Of a DNA stretch of 64,000 bases, positions 51,741 to 60,629 are shown one piece after another (the stretch's first letter is position 1; every line of letters begins with the position of its first letter). Made by a program: the position numbers and the translations under genes. Origin of the DNA: Mucilaginibacter sp. 14171R-50 (GTDB taxonomy: Bacteria; Bacteroidota; Bacteroidia; Sphingobacteriales; Sphingobacteriaceae); contig NZ_CP048115.1 in NCBI RefSeq assembly GCF_010093045.1, positions 558,001 through 622,000 of the forward strand. The letters run 5' to 3'. The notes under the pieces were generated by a model. That model did not search any database and was not told the origin of the DNA. It saw only the letters and a program-made list of their open reading frames with translations.

Positions 51741-52610
51741 ATGATTAATCCTACAGAAGTAAATTCATTAATTCGTTTACTGGATGACCCGGATACCGAA
51801 ATATACGGGCACGTGCACGAAAAGCTGCTGTCGTACGGTACCGAGGCCATTACTTACCTTGAAAGCGCTTTTGAACAGGCCTTTGACCCTACACAGCAGG
51901 AGCGAATTGCTAACCTTGTGCACGAGATACAATTCGGCACGGTTAAGAACGACCTGAAGCTTTGGTACCAGAGCGGGGCCTTTGATCTACTGCAGGGCAT
52001 CCTGATCATTAACCGCTACCAATACCCCGATCTTGACGAGCAAAAGGTTATTAACCAGATAGAATCTATTAAGCGCGACATCTGGATACAGATGATGAAC
52101 GAGGCCAGCCCGGTTGAGCAGGTAAAGCTGATGAACCATGTTTTTTACAGCATCCATGGTTTTAGCGGCAATACCACCAACCACCGCGACCCTCAAAACA
52201 GCTATATAAGCCAGGTGCTGGAAACAAAAAAGGGCAACCAGATATCGCTGGCCATTATTTATTCCATCATCGCTCAAAAACTGGATATCCCGGTTTACGG
52301 GGTAAACCTGCCGCAGCATTTTATACTGGCCTATCTTGACGAAAGCCGCGAAAGCGAGTTTGAAGGCGGTATTTTGTTCTACATCAACGCGTTTAACAAA
52401 GGATTTATATTCGGCCGCCGGGATGTGGATATGTTTCTGAAACAGCTTAACCTGCAGTTCGATAAACAGTTTTATGAGCCCTGCTCAAATGCCGACATCA
52501 TTAAACGCGTACTGCGTAACCTCATCAGCGCCTACGAGCACCTGGGATCATCAGAGAAAGTGGATGAACTGAACGAACTGCTAAATCTATTTATAATACC
52601 GGAAGCGTAA
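51741..52610 (+). CDS. SirB1-type transglutaminase-like protein
   Basis: The 289 residues match the SirB1/YchA family: a helical start with HEAT-like features (LIRLLDDPDTEIYGHVHEKLL), then DPQNSYISQVLETKKGNQISLAIIYSIIAQKLDIPVYGVNLPQHFILAYLD, the transglutaminase-core pattern in which the catalytic Cys is replaced by Ser, followed by FIDPF-like INAFNKGFIFGRRD. It is cytoplasmic and probably non-catalytic. Function unknown. Divergent from the methyltransferase gene by 45 bases. Confidence 0.82.
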   Translation: MINPTEVNSLIRLLDDPDTEIYGHVHEKLLSYGTEAITYLESAFEQAFDPTQQERIANLVHEIQFGTVKNDLKLWYQSGAFDLLQGILIINRYQYPDLDEQKVINQIESIKRDIWIQMMNEASPVEQVKLMNHVFYSIHGFSGNTTNHRDPQNSYISQVLETKKGNQISLAIIYSIIAQKLDIPVYGVNLPQHFILAYLDESRESEFEGGILFYINAFNKGFIFGRRDVDMFLKQLNLQFDKQFYEPCSNADIIKRVLRNLISAYEHLGSSEKVDELNELLNLFIIPEA

Positions 52611-52631
52611 ATCCGAGGTTCACAGGCACAA

Positions 52632-52657
52632 TCATTCAATCTTTAAAGATTGAATGA
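52632..52657. repeat. 26-base perfect palindrome
   Basis: TCATTCAATCTTT is followed directly by its complement AAAGATTGAATGA. It lies 21 bases after the SirB1-like stop, in a convergent gap. It can fold as a hairpin with a short loop and is followed by CAATTATTT, so it may also end transcription. Confidence 0.55.
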
Positions 52658-52715
52658 CAATTATTTACACCTGTTGACTTTGTTCCATTTTAAGTAAAAC
52701 AACCTCAACAAACAA

Positions 52716-53630
52716 CTATTTGTTCAACCATCCGTTATCGCCCATCCAGGTTTTGGCCCAATCGAACCAAAGGCCTTTGCTTTTGGGGTTAAACATGCCA
52801 AAGCCGTGCCCGCCTTCGGGGAAAATGTGTAACGCTGCTTTCACTTTATTTTTCAGCAAGGCGTTATACATCATCAGGCCATTCTCAACCGGCACCACAT
52901 CATCGTCTTCGGCAAACACGATAAAGGTTGGCGGCGTGTTGGCGGTTACCTGCTTCTCGTTCGAATAAAGATCTGTCATCTGCTGAGGTGCGTCTTTCCC
53001 TATCAAATTCTCGCGCGATCCGGCATGCGTTTTTTCGCCAAAAGTGATCACCGGGTATATCAGCATCATAAAATCGGGCCTAACGCTAATATTGTCCGGG
53101 TTATCAATAACTACCTTATCAAAATGTGTACCCTCGGTAGATGCCAGGTGCCCTCCCGCCGAAAAACCCATAATACCTATCCGGTTGGGGTTTATGCCCC
53201 ATTTGGCTGCGCCCTGCCTAACTATTTGTATAGCGCGCTGGGCATCCTGCAAAGGGCCTATCGTTTTATCAACCATAATACTGTCGCTCGGCAGGCGGTA
53301 TTTTAACACAAACGCGGTAACGCCAATTTTATTAAAGGCCTGTGCCACCTGGAACCCCTCGTGCGCCGATGCCAGCCCTGCATACGACCCACCCGGGCAT
53401 ATCACAATCGCGGTACCGTTGGCTGTGCCCTTTTCGGGCAGGTAAGCCGTAAGCGTAGGAGTGCTTACATGGGTTATCCAGTAGGTATCATCAACAGTTT
53501 CTTTATAAGTAGCCGGGGTAGGTTTTGAATTTGGCACACCATTAGGGTAAAGCGGCATTGGCTTTTGCTGGCTAAACGCCGCGATAGTTGCAACAGTTAA
53601 AATTATGGTTGTTAAAACAGGCTTCATCAT
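52716..53630 (-). CDS. Exported alpha/beta hydrolase (BD-FAE/acetylesterase-like)
   Basis: A signal peptide (1-20, ending AAFSQ) precedes a 284-residue hydrolase: oxyanion region VICPGGSYAGLASAHEG, nucleophile Ser in GIMGFSAGGHLAST, acid in FAEDDDVVPVENG, and His in FPEGGHGFGM. Proteins of this kind remove acyl groups from xylan or other polysaccharides in Bacteroidota. No glycosidase or SusCD pair is adjacent, so the natural substrate is open. Start may be either of two adjacent Met codons. Confidence 0.87.
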   Translation of the reverse strand: MMKPVLTTIILTVATIAAFSQQKPMPLYPNGVPNSKPTPATYKETVDDTYWITHVSTPTLTAYLPEKGTANGTAIVICPGGSYAGLASAHEGFQVAQAFNKIGVTAFVLKYRLPSDSIMVDKTIGPLQDAQRAIQIVRQGAAKWGINPNRIGIMGFSAGGHLASTEGTHFDKVVIDNPDNISVRPDFMMLIYPVITFGEKTHAGSRENLIGKDAPQQMTDLYSNEKQVTANTPPTFIVFAEDDDVVPVENGLMMYNALLKNKVKAALHIFPEGGHGFGMFNPKSKGLWFDWAKTWMGDNGWLNK

Positions 53631-53673
53631 GGTTGGTAATAATTGTTTATGCCAAATTACAATTTATGCCAAC

Positions 53674-53708
53674 AAAAAACGATGCCGTGGTGTGCGGCAT
53701 CGTTTTTT
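53674..53708 (-). terminator. Long perfect hairpin, probable terminator of the paralog 2 operon
   Basis: AAAAAACGATGCCG and its complement form a 14-base perfect stem with loop TGGTGTG. Both sides carry an A/T run, so it can act in either direction. It lies 168 bases after the stop of the 53877 gene and 43 bases before the esterase start. Confidence 0.6.
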
Positions 53709-53876
53709 ACGTTAAAGTTATGGACTGTGCAATCCCTTCAACATCAATTCGTTTTTATCCCCCACCTTTTTTAGGTTTTGCCCGCCTGCACCGCTCTCGC
53801 GGCATCGCACGCCACATAACGTGACATTTACAGAAGGGCTACCTAAACCGCATGTGGTGCGTGTATCAGCATATTT

Positions 53877-54395
53877 TTAACGTTGAGAAGGAGGATATCC
53901 TATAAAAACTAAATTAGGTACAAATATCGTTTTAGGATCGTCACGCAATATCTTTTGCATATAGGATGTAATGGTAGAAACTACATCGTTGGGGGCATAA
54001 AACACTTTATCACCAGGCTTTTCTTTACAAATTTCCAAATTATCAATGCCTAAATAAAATATAATTGGATGCCCGTTTATTTTGGTTGCTTTTGGAAACT
54101 GATAACCGATTAAAAAATCAAAAGGTTTTTTCATTCCTTCCGTCGGCTTGTTTACGAACTCATATTTGATAATTCTATTATGGTTGTCTGTTTTTACTTT
54201 TACAATTGCGTACATCCATTCGCAGTTACTCTTCAATTCTTCGGGCAAACGGTAATTTTTTGATACAAATTTTGAAAAAAAATCTAAAGTTGATAGTGAT
54301 TGAGCTTCACTTGCAATTGGTATTAAAAATAATATAGCACCAAATAGCTTTGCTTTTAAGTATTTATTCGCCTTACGGTGTGCATGGTTGTCCAT
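53877..54395 (-). CDS. Exported small protein, partner of paralog 2
   Basis: From the ATG at 54395 the product has 172 residues with a signal peptide (KLFGAILFLIPIASEAQ, cleavage near 32). Earlier ATGs at 54404 and 54419 give an overly long N-region. The mature part starts with FFSKFVSKNYRLPEELKSN and has YAIVKVKTDNHNRIIKYEFV, a strand pattern faintly like TonB C-terminal domains, not enough for assignment. It overlaps the end of the HExxH lipoprotein by 23 bases, so translation is coupled. AT-rich. Unrelated to the equivalent protein at 1-498. Confidence 0.7.
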   Translation of the reverse strand: MDNHAHRKANKYLKAKLFGAILFLIPIASEAQSLSTLDFFSKFVSKNYRLPEELKSNCEWMYAIVKVKTDNHNRIIKYEFVNKPTEGMKKPFDFLIGYQFPKATKINGHPIIFYLGIDNLEICKEKPGDKVFYAPNDVVSTITSYMQKILRDDPKTIFVPNLVFIGYPPSQR

Positions 54396-55941
54396 ATGTT
54401 CCATTTTTGTATAAAGCATTTGTAGATGAGATTATGTTTTTTTCTGTCGTATTAAGATTTGTATATAGAATTCCCGCTTCTCGTTCCAATCCACCCCAAG
54501 CCAGAGCTTTCGCATCTACGGGAGATAAATTAGGATACATTGCTTGCAATTGGGTAGCCATCGAATTTATATAATTTCTTGCCATATCCAAATGTTGGTT
54601 CACTATCGTTTGACTATAAGTGAGATAGGCATGAAAAGCTTCATGCATTATAGAAGCCGTTATATATTCTTTAGAAGAATTTCCCAAATTTGAGTTTAGT
54701 GTAATTGTTAAATCCATAGTATTTAGAACTAATTTTTTACTGCCATCAGGAAGGGTTACGTTTCCAAATCCCGCATGAGTCACATCTGTTTTCCCATCGT
54801 CAGTTGGACTAATAAAGTTCGAAGGGCCTGCATCAGCAAAATCAATATTAAAATCTGTATTTTGATTGAAAATTGACTTCATAGATTCATTAATATAAAA
54901 ATTGATGTCTTTTTGGATCGTTGCGTCAACCATTGCTTTCAGACAAGGGTCTTTTACTTTATTAATAATATCATAATCATTTGGGGGGCACGGATCATCC
55001 TCATCAGTTGGCGGTGGAAAACCACCACCCGGTACATTGTTAATGGCAATATGCCCCGGCATTGCCAAAGGTGCAGGCGGCACCGTTGGTGGATCGGGCA
55101 CCGATGGTGGTGGCGTTACAGGTGGTGGTGGCGGGGCGCATGGGTCGGGTGGCGGCGGCGGCGCGGGGCTGCCGCTGGTCCCCGGATTATTAGGTTCTTC
55201 GTAGCCACCTTCACAGGTAGTGTATAAATAAGTTGATGAAACGATTACGTCGTTTATCAGAATCTCATCGTACCAGTCTGTACATATTTCTGCCAATTGC
55301 ACCCTGGTTTTACCAGTTGCTTGTGTCTGCGAGGCACGGGTAACCAGTTGCCCGTTCTTGTAGGCATACCCATTAACGTACTTACCTTTTGGGGTAAAGT
55401 AAAGCACTAAACCGCTAAAATCGGCATCGTGCTGCCGATAGGTATTGTTTGCTAATTTGCCGGGGTTACCTTTGATGTACGATGAATCGCCAACAATGGT
55501 CATGATGTAGGCTTTGTAGCCTTTGCCATCTTTTAACAGCAGGTACGAACTGCGGGTATAGCTTTTACTGTAAGCCCGGTTGTTGATCTTCCTTTTTAGT
55601 ATGCTGTTAAACTTGCTGTCCGGGTCAACAGGCATTTCTATCACATCTTTGCCCAAACGGGCATATGTTGCTGTATGCTGCCAGTCGGGTTTTACCCGTT
55701 GGCTCAGGTCGAACCCTGTACCAGTGCTGCTTGTATGAACGGTTTGATTGCTGCCGCCGGTAACAGGAAAAGTGCTTTCATACCAGGTTTTGGCATCGGT
55801 AACAGCAGGATCAGTATTTAATGTGGATCCTTTACTGTTTGTTATCTCTTTACGGCAGCCGTAGATGATACCGCATAACGCGACAAGCGCAATAACACAG
55901 AACTTAAGGTAGTAGTTGTTTTTTGGATAAAGTCTTTTCAT
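54373..55941 (-). CDS. Proline-linker lipoprotein with HExxH metallopeptidase-like tip (paralog 2)
   Basis: The 522 residues repeat the plan of paralog 1: lipobox Cys29 in IIYGC, front module to about 249, Pro-rich linker 250-312, then the tip. The tip has IMHEAFHAYL (His433, Glu434, His437) and QHLDMARNYI (His450), so HExxH and the following H-x2-MA are kept while the remaining sequence differs widely. It also ends Cys-Thr-Pro. Residues about 83-202 are encoded by DNA identical to paralog 1. Tip region and downstream gene are AT-rich. Function is unknown; metallopeptidase activity is inferred. Confidence 0.85.
   Translation of the reverse strand: MKRLYPKNNYYLKFCVIALVALCGIIYGCRKEITNSKGSTLNTDPAVTDAKTWYESTFPVTGGSNQTVHTSSTGTGFDLSQRVKPDWQHTATYARLGKDVIEMPVDPDSKFNSILKRKINNRAYSKSYTRSSYLLLKDGKGYKAYIMTIVGDSSYIKGNPGKLANNTYRQHDADFSGLVLYFTPKGKYVNGYAYKNGQLVTRASQTQATGKTRVQLAEICTDWYDEILINDVIVSSTYLYTTCEGGYEEPNNPGTSGSPAPPPPPDPCAPPPPPVTPPPSVPDPPTVPPAPLAMPGHIAINNVPGGGFPPPTDEDDPCPPNDYDIINKVKDPCLKAMVDATIQKDINFYINESMKSIFNQNTDFNIDFADAGPSNFISPTDDGKTDVTHAGFGNVTLPDGSKKLVLNTMDLTITLNSNLGNSSKEYITASIMHEAFHAYLTYSQTIVNQHLDMARNYINSMATQLQAMYPNLSPVDAKALAWGGLEREAGILYTNLNTTEKNIISSTNALYKNGTYGQPCTP
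55085..55697 (-). repeat. Near-identical block shared with 1273-1885 (copy 2)
   Basis: Partner of the block at 1273-1885, same orientation, 53.8 kb away. It covers the middle of the front module and most of the proline linker of paralog 2. Confidence 0.95.
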
Positions 55942-55962
55942 GTGATAGTTAAGGTTGTTTCG

Positions 55963-55970
55963 TAAAGGTA
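55963..55970 (-). promoter_or_regulatory. -7 box of paralog 2 lipoprotein
   Basis: TACCTTTA followed by CGAAA on the minus strand, as for paralog 1. A TTTG lies 16 bases upstream (55990-55987). Confidence 0.45.
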
Positions 55971-56099
55971 GAATATTCTTACCTTACAAACAATACGTAA
56001 AACTACGCGATTTTAAGATCTCAGCTATTAAACCGGCGGCAATTGCTTAACTAAAACGATAGTATTGAATAAAGTTATCCCGTACCATGCCCCATCGCT

Positions 56100-56122
56100 C
56101 ATCCTTCGACACGCTCAGGATG
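56100..56122. repeat. REP-like short inverted repeat
   Basis: CATCCT and AGGATG flank TCGACACGCTC. The core CCTTCGACA-GCTCAGGATG is a word I know as a dispersed repeat in many bacterial genomes. It lies between paralog 2 and prfB, close to the prfB 3' end. Confidence 0.4.
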
Positions 56123-56148
56123 CCCCCAACTCTCACAAATTTCAACCT

Positions 56149-57241
56149 TTAACTTTTCGGCCCGCCAAATTCCATCAGGTAGGCTTTCAAAAACTCGTTC
56201 AGGTCCCCATCAAGTACTGCTGCGGCGTTCGAGGTTTCATGATCGGTACGCAGGTCTTTCACCAACTTATATGGGTGTAAAACATAGTTACGTATCTGCG
56301 ACCCCCATTCAATTTTCTTCTTATTGCCTTCAATAGCATTGGTGGTTTCCTGGCGTTTGCGCATTTCAATTTCATACAATTGCGATTTAAGCAGCCGCAT
56401 GGCGTTCTCCTTATTCTGCAGCTGCGAGCGCGATTCCTGGTTTTTGATAATGATGCCTGATGGTTTGTGGTATAAACGTACGGCGGTTTCAACCTTATTT
56501 ACGTTTTGGCCGCCTGCACCACCCGAACGGAAGGTTTCGAACTCAACATCGGCGGGGTTTACTTCAATCTCGATGGTATCATCAACCAGCGGGTAAACAT
56601 ACACCGATGCAAATGATGTGTGGCGCTTGGCATTGGCATCAAATGGCGATACCCGCACCAACCGGTGAACGCCGTTCTCGCCTTTTAGATATCCATAGGC
56701 AAAATCGCCCTCCAGTTGCAGGGTTACGGTTTTTACACCGGCCACATCGCCGGGCTGGTAATCCTGCTCGGTAACTTTATAGCCATTTTTCTCGCCCCAC
56801 ATAATGTACATGCGCATCAGCATACCGGCCCAGTCGCAGCTTTCGGTGCCGCCGGCGCCGGCAGTTATTTGCAAAACGGCGTTAAACTGGTCTTCCTCGG
56901 CGCTCAGCATGTTTTTAAATTCAAGCTCTTCAACCGCGGTTAACGCCAGGTTGTACTGTTCGTTCATTTCGGCCTCGGTAGCATCACCGCTCTGAAAAAA
57001 TTCGAACAATACGTTTGTATCATCAACTACCGATACTACCTTCTGGAAAGCATCGGTCCATATTTTTTTTGTTTTGATGGATGCCAGAACCTTCTCGGCA
57101 TCTTTAGGATTATCCCAAAAGTTTGGGCCTAAGGTTATATCCTGTTCCTTTTGCATGGCATCGAGTTTGGTATCGATGTCAAAGATGCCTCCTCAGGGAA
57201 GTTGTTCTATCCCTTAAATCCTGCATGTTCTCTTTTGTCAT
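56149..57241 (-). CDS. prfB: Peptide chain release factor 2, programmed +1 frameshift
   Basis: RF2 ends translation at UGA and UAA. The gene starts at ATG 57241; after 20 codons an in-frame TGA (57181-57179) lies in CTT TGA C, preceded by AGGAGG with three bases between, the classic autoregulatory site. A +1 shift skipping T57181 joins it to the frame ending at 56149, giving 363 residues, the normal length. The main part has the SPF anticodon-like tripeptide ([11 protein letters not shown]) and the catalytic GGQ ([11 protein letters not shown]). When RF2 is scarce the ribosome shifts and makes more. A -7 box ends 4 bases before the ATG. Confidence 0.96.
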
Positions 57242-57245
57242 GTCG

Positions 57246-57253
57246 CAAAGATA
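57246..57253 (-). promoter_or_regulatory. -7 box of prfB, 4 bases before the start codon
   Basis: TATCTTTG on the minus strand matches TAnnTTTG; CGAC then leads to the prfB ATG, implying a leaderless or almost leaderless mRNA. Confidence 0.5.
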
Positions 57254-57324
57254 TAAATTGGGCTGTAAAAGTTGTAGTAGTTAAAATGTTGTAAGGGTTG
57301 CAAACGTTATAAAGGCCCAAAAAC

Positions 57325-57361
57325 AAAAAGGTTGTAAGTTTTTAACGCTTACAACCTTTTT
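57325..57361 (-). terminator. Terminator of the 57397 gene
   Basis: AAAAAGGTTGTAAG and its complement form a 14-base perfect stem with a 9-base loop, A/T runs on both sides; it lies 35 bases after the stop of the minus-strand gene. Variants of the word GGTTGTAA recur nearby (57277-57304, 57375-57391). Confidence 0.7.
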
Positions 57362-57396
57362 AACTTTTATAACTTCTTTTAACCTTTACAACCAAA

Positions 57397-57834
57397 CTAC
57401 GCTATCCGCAATTGGCTAAGCAACAGGCCCATATCGCCCACGCCGCCGCTTAATTTCGAAAGCATGGCGCCAAGCGCAAATTCTTTATTCTGTTCGCTTT
57501 TTGATTGTTTGATCAACTCCTGCATTACCGGCGGTATCAGCTCATCGGCAATTTGCAGCGCCTGGGGCGTATCAATATTGTAGTAGTTGTTCAGCTTATT
57601 GGCAAATTTGTTTACAGCGCTGTTGATAAGCGGGTTATCATACAACCCCGAAAACTGAAAATATTTAACCAGGTCCTTTAACCTGCCGCTTTCCATCTGG
57701 TTTTTTAACACCTCGATGATCGAGCTCGAAGCTTCGTTTATTACGGCTTCGCGGTATTGTTCAGGAACTACCGGGTTGTTAATAACAGCCGTACCGGCGT
57801 TATTTTTTACAAGCAAAAAAAGTTTTTCGAACAT
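57397..57834 (-). CDS. Hypothetical helical protein (145 aa)
   Basis: A soluble, almost all-helical protein with no signal peptide. Visible segments are KLFLLVKNNAGTAVINNP, a middle LVKYFQFSGLYDNPLINSAVNKFANKLNNYYN, and a Gly-rich end (LSKLSGGVGDMGLLLSQL). Relatives are common in Bacteroidota as far as I recall, without a function. It stands alone with its own terminator. Confidence 0.65.
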   Translation of the reverse strand: MFEKLFLLVKNNAGTAVINNPVVPEQYREAVINEASSSIIEVLKNQMESGRLKDLVKYFQFSGLYDNPLINSAVNKFANKLNNYYNIDTPQALQIADELIPPVMQELIKQSKSEQNKEFALGAMLSKLSGGVGDMGLLLSQLRIA

Positions 57835-58056
57835 GGTATGATGCGGTTAAAAAGCCAATTAATAAAATGATGAAAAATACTATACTTATTTACCAACACC
57901 ACAAATATATGAATTGTTTATTTTCATTTTCAAAAAATTATTTAATATCTGTTATTGATATGACAATTTTAAGGTGTAAAACAAACACTATGTGTGATGT
58001 GTTAAAATAACACTTAACTGTCCTTTTTTTACTTTTAATTCAGGGCTCAGTTTTAA

Positions 58057-59733
<1,677 letters not shown>

Positions 59734-59775
59734 TAAAAGATCCATATCCATTTACGCGCTGTAAAACCAAGTTAT

Positions 59776-60564
59776 ATGAGTGTGCTTAACATACTTAACG
59801 GCGACGCCACCCTGCATGGGTTTGAACGGACCGGCATTGAAGGCGATGTAATGGTTTGGCGTGAAGTTTTATCTGAAGGCCCGCTCTCAGAAAACATCGC
59901 GTCGGCGGATTTCTGGAGGGACCGTTCGGCGTTTATTTGCGGAACGTTTGACGAAACGCCCCAACGCTATCATGATGAGATGGTGGCGCACCTGGAAAAA
60001 CTAAGCCAGCCCTATGATGAAGTTAATCTCTGGTTTGAGTTCGACCTGCATTGCCAGGTGAACCTGCTTGGCGCCTTAATGCTGCTATCGCAGCAAACCA
60101 ACCTATCCGCGCCGGCCATATACCTGATATGCCCCGCAGATTATCCGGGCCTGCCCGATTTTAGGGGCATGGGCGAATTAAACGGCGAACAGCTTGAATA
60201 CCTTTACGATAACATCCGCGTGCAATTAGGCGAATATGATATTGAACTGGCTACCGAAGCCTGGCAACTGTATGTTGCCGGCAATGCGGATAAACTGAAT
60301 ACCTGGATTGATACCACCCAGTTTTGGGGCAATATGCCATGCCTTAAACCAGCTATGCAGGCGCACTTAAAACGCTTGCAAACCAATGCTGCAGGGTTAA
60401 ATTATATTCATCAAAAGCTGCTGGACATTTATAATAATGGCAAGCACAGCAAACCCGACATTTACAAAGCCTTTTGGCAAACCGAAAAGATATATGGCAT
60501 GGGCGACAGCGAGCTGGATATTTATCTCAACGAGCTAATCGCCCGCCGGCTTATCAACCTGTAA
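59776..60564 (+). CDS. DUF1835 domain protein
   Basis: The 262 residues begin with the DUF1835 pattern (LNILNGDATLHGFERTGIEGDVMVWREVLSEGP), then LWFEFDLHCQVNLLGALMLL. The second half is a helical region with ending YLNELIARRLINL. It is cytoplasmic, without a known reaction. Position behind pgi is probably co-transcription only. Confidence 0.8.
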   Translation: MSVLNILNGDATLHGFERTGIEGDVMVWREVLSEGPLSENIASADFWRDRSAFICGTFDETPQRYHDEMVAHLEKLSQPYDEVNLWFEFDLHCQVNLLGALMLLSQQTNLSAPAIYLICPADYPGLPDFRGMGELNGEQLEYLYDNIRVQLGEYDIELATEAWQLYVAGNADKLNTWIDTTQFWGNMPCLKPAMQAHLKRLQTNAAGLNYIHQKLLDIYNNGKHSKPDIYKAFWQTEKIYGMGDSELDIYLNELIARRLINL

Positions 60565-60582
60565 ACCGGCCAATCGGGTAAA

Positions 60583-60624
60583 AACATCGATATTCAATAA
60601 TCGAGATTCTACATCCGATATTCA
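60583..60624. repeat. Degenerate short-word intergenic repeat (same family as 11948-12018)
   Basis: On the minus strand: GAATATCGGATGTAGAATC, TCGATTATTGAATATCGATG. The words GAATATCG recur. It lies between the convergent DUF1835 and GHL10 genes. Confidence 0.45.
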
Positions 60625-60629
60625 TTCCG

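Noticed and set aside
55085..55697. Interpreting the shared block as a mobile element
   Set aside because: It lies wholly inside homologous coding sequence in the same frame; gene conversion between paralogs explains it better.
57154..57156. ATG at 57156 as the start of prfB
   Set aside because: It would cut the N-terminus; the 20-codon upstream frame with AGGAGG and CTTTGAC shows the normal frameshifted gene.
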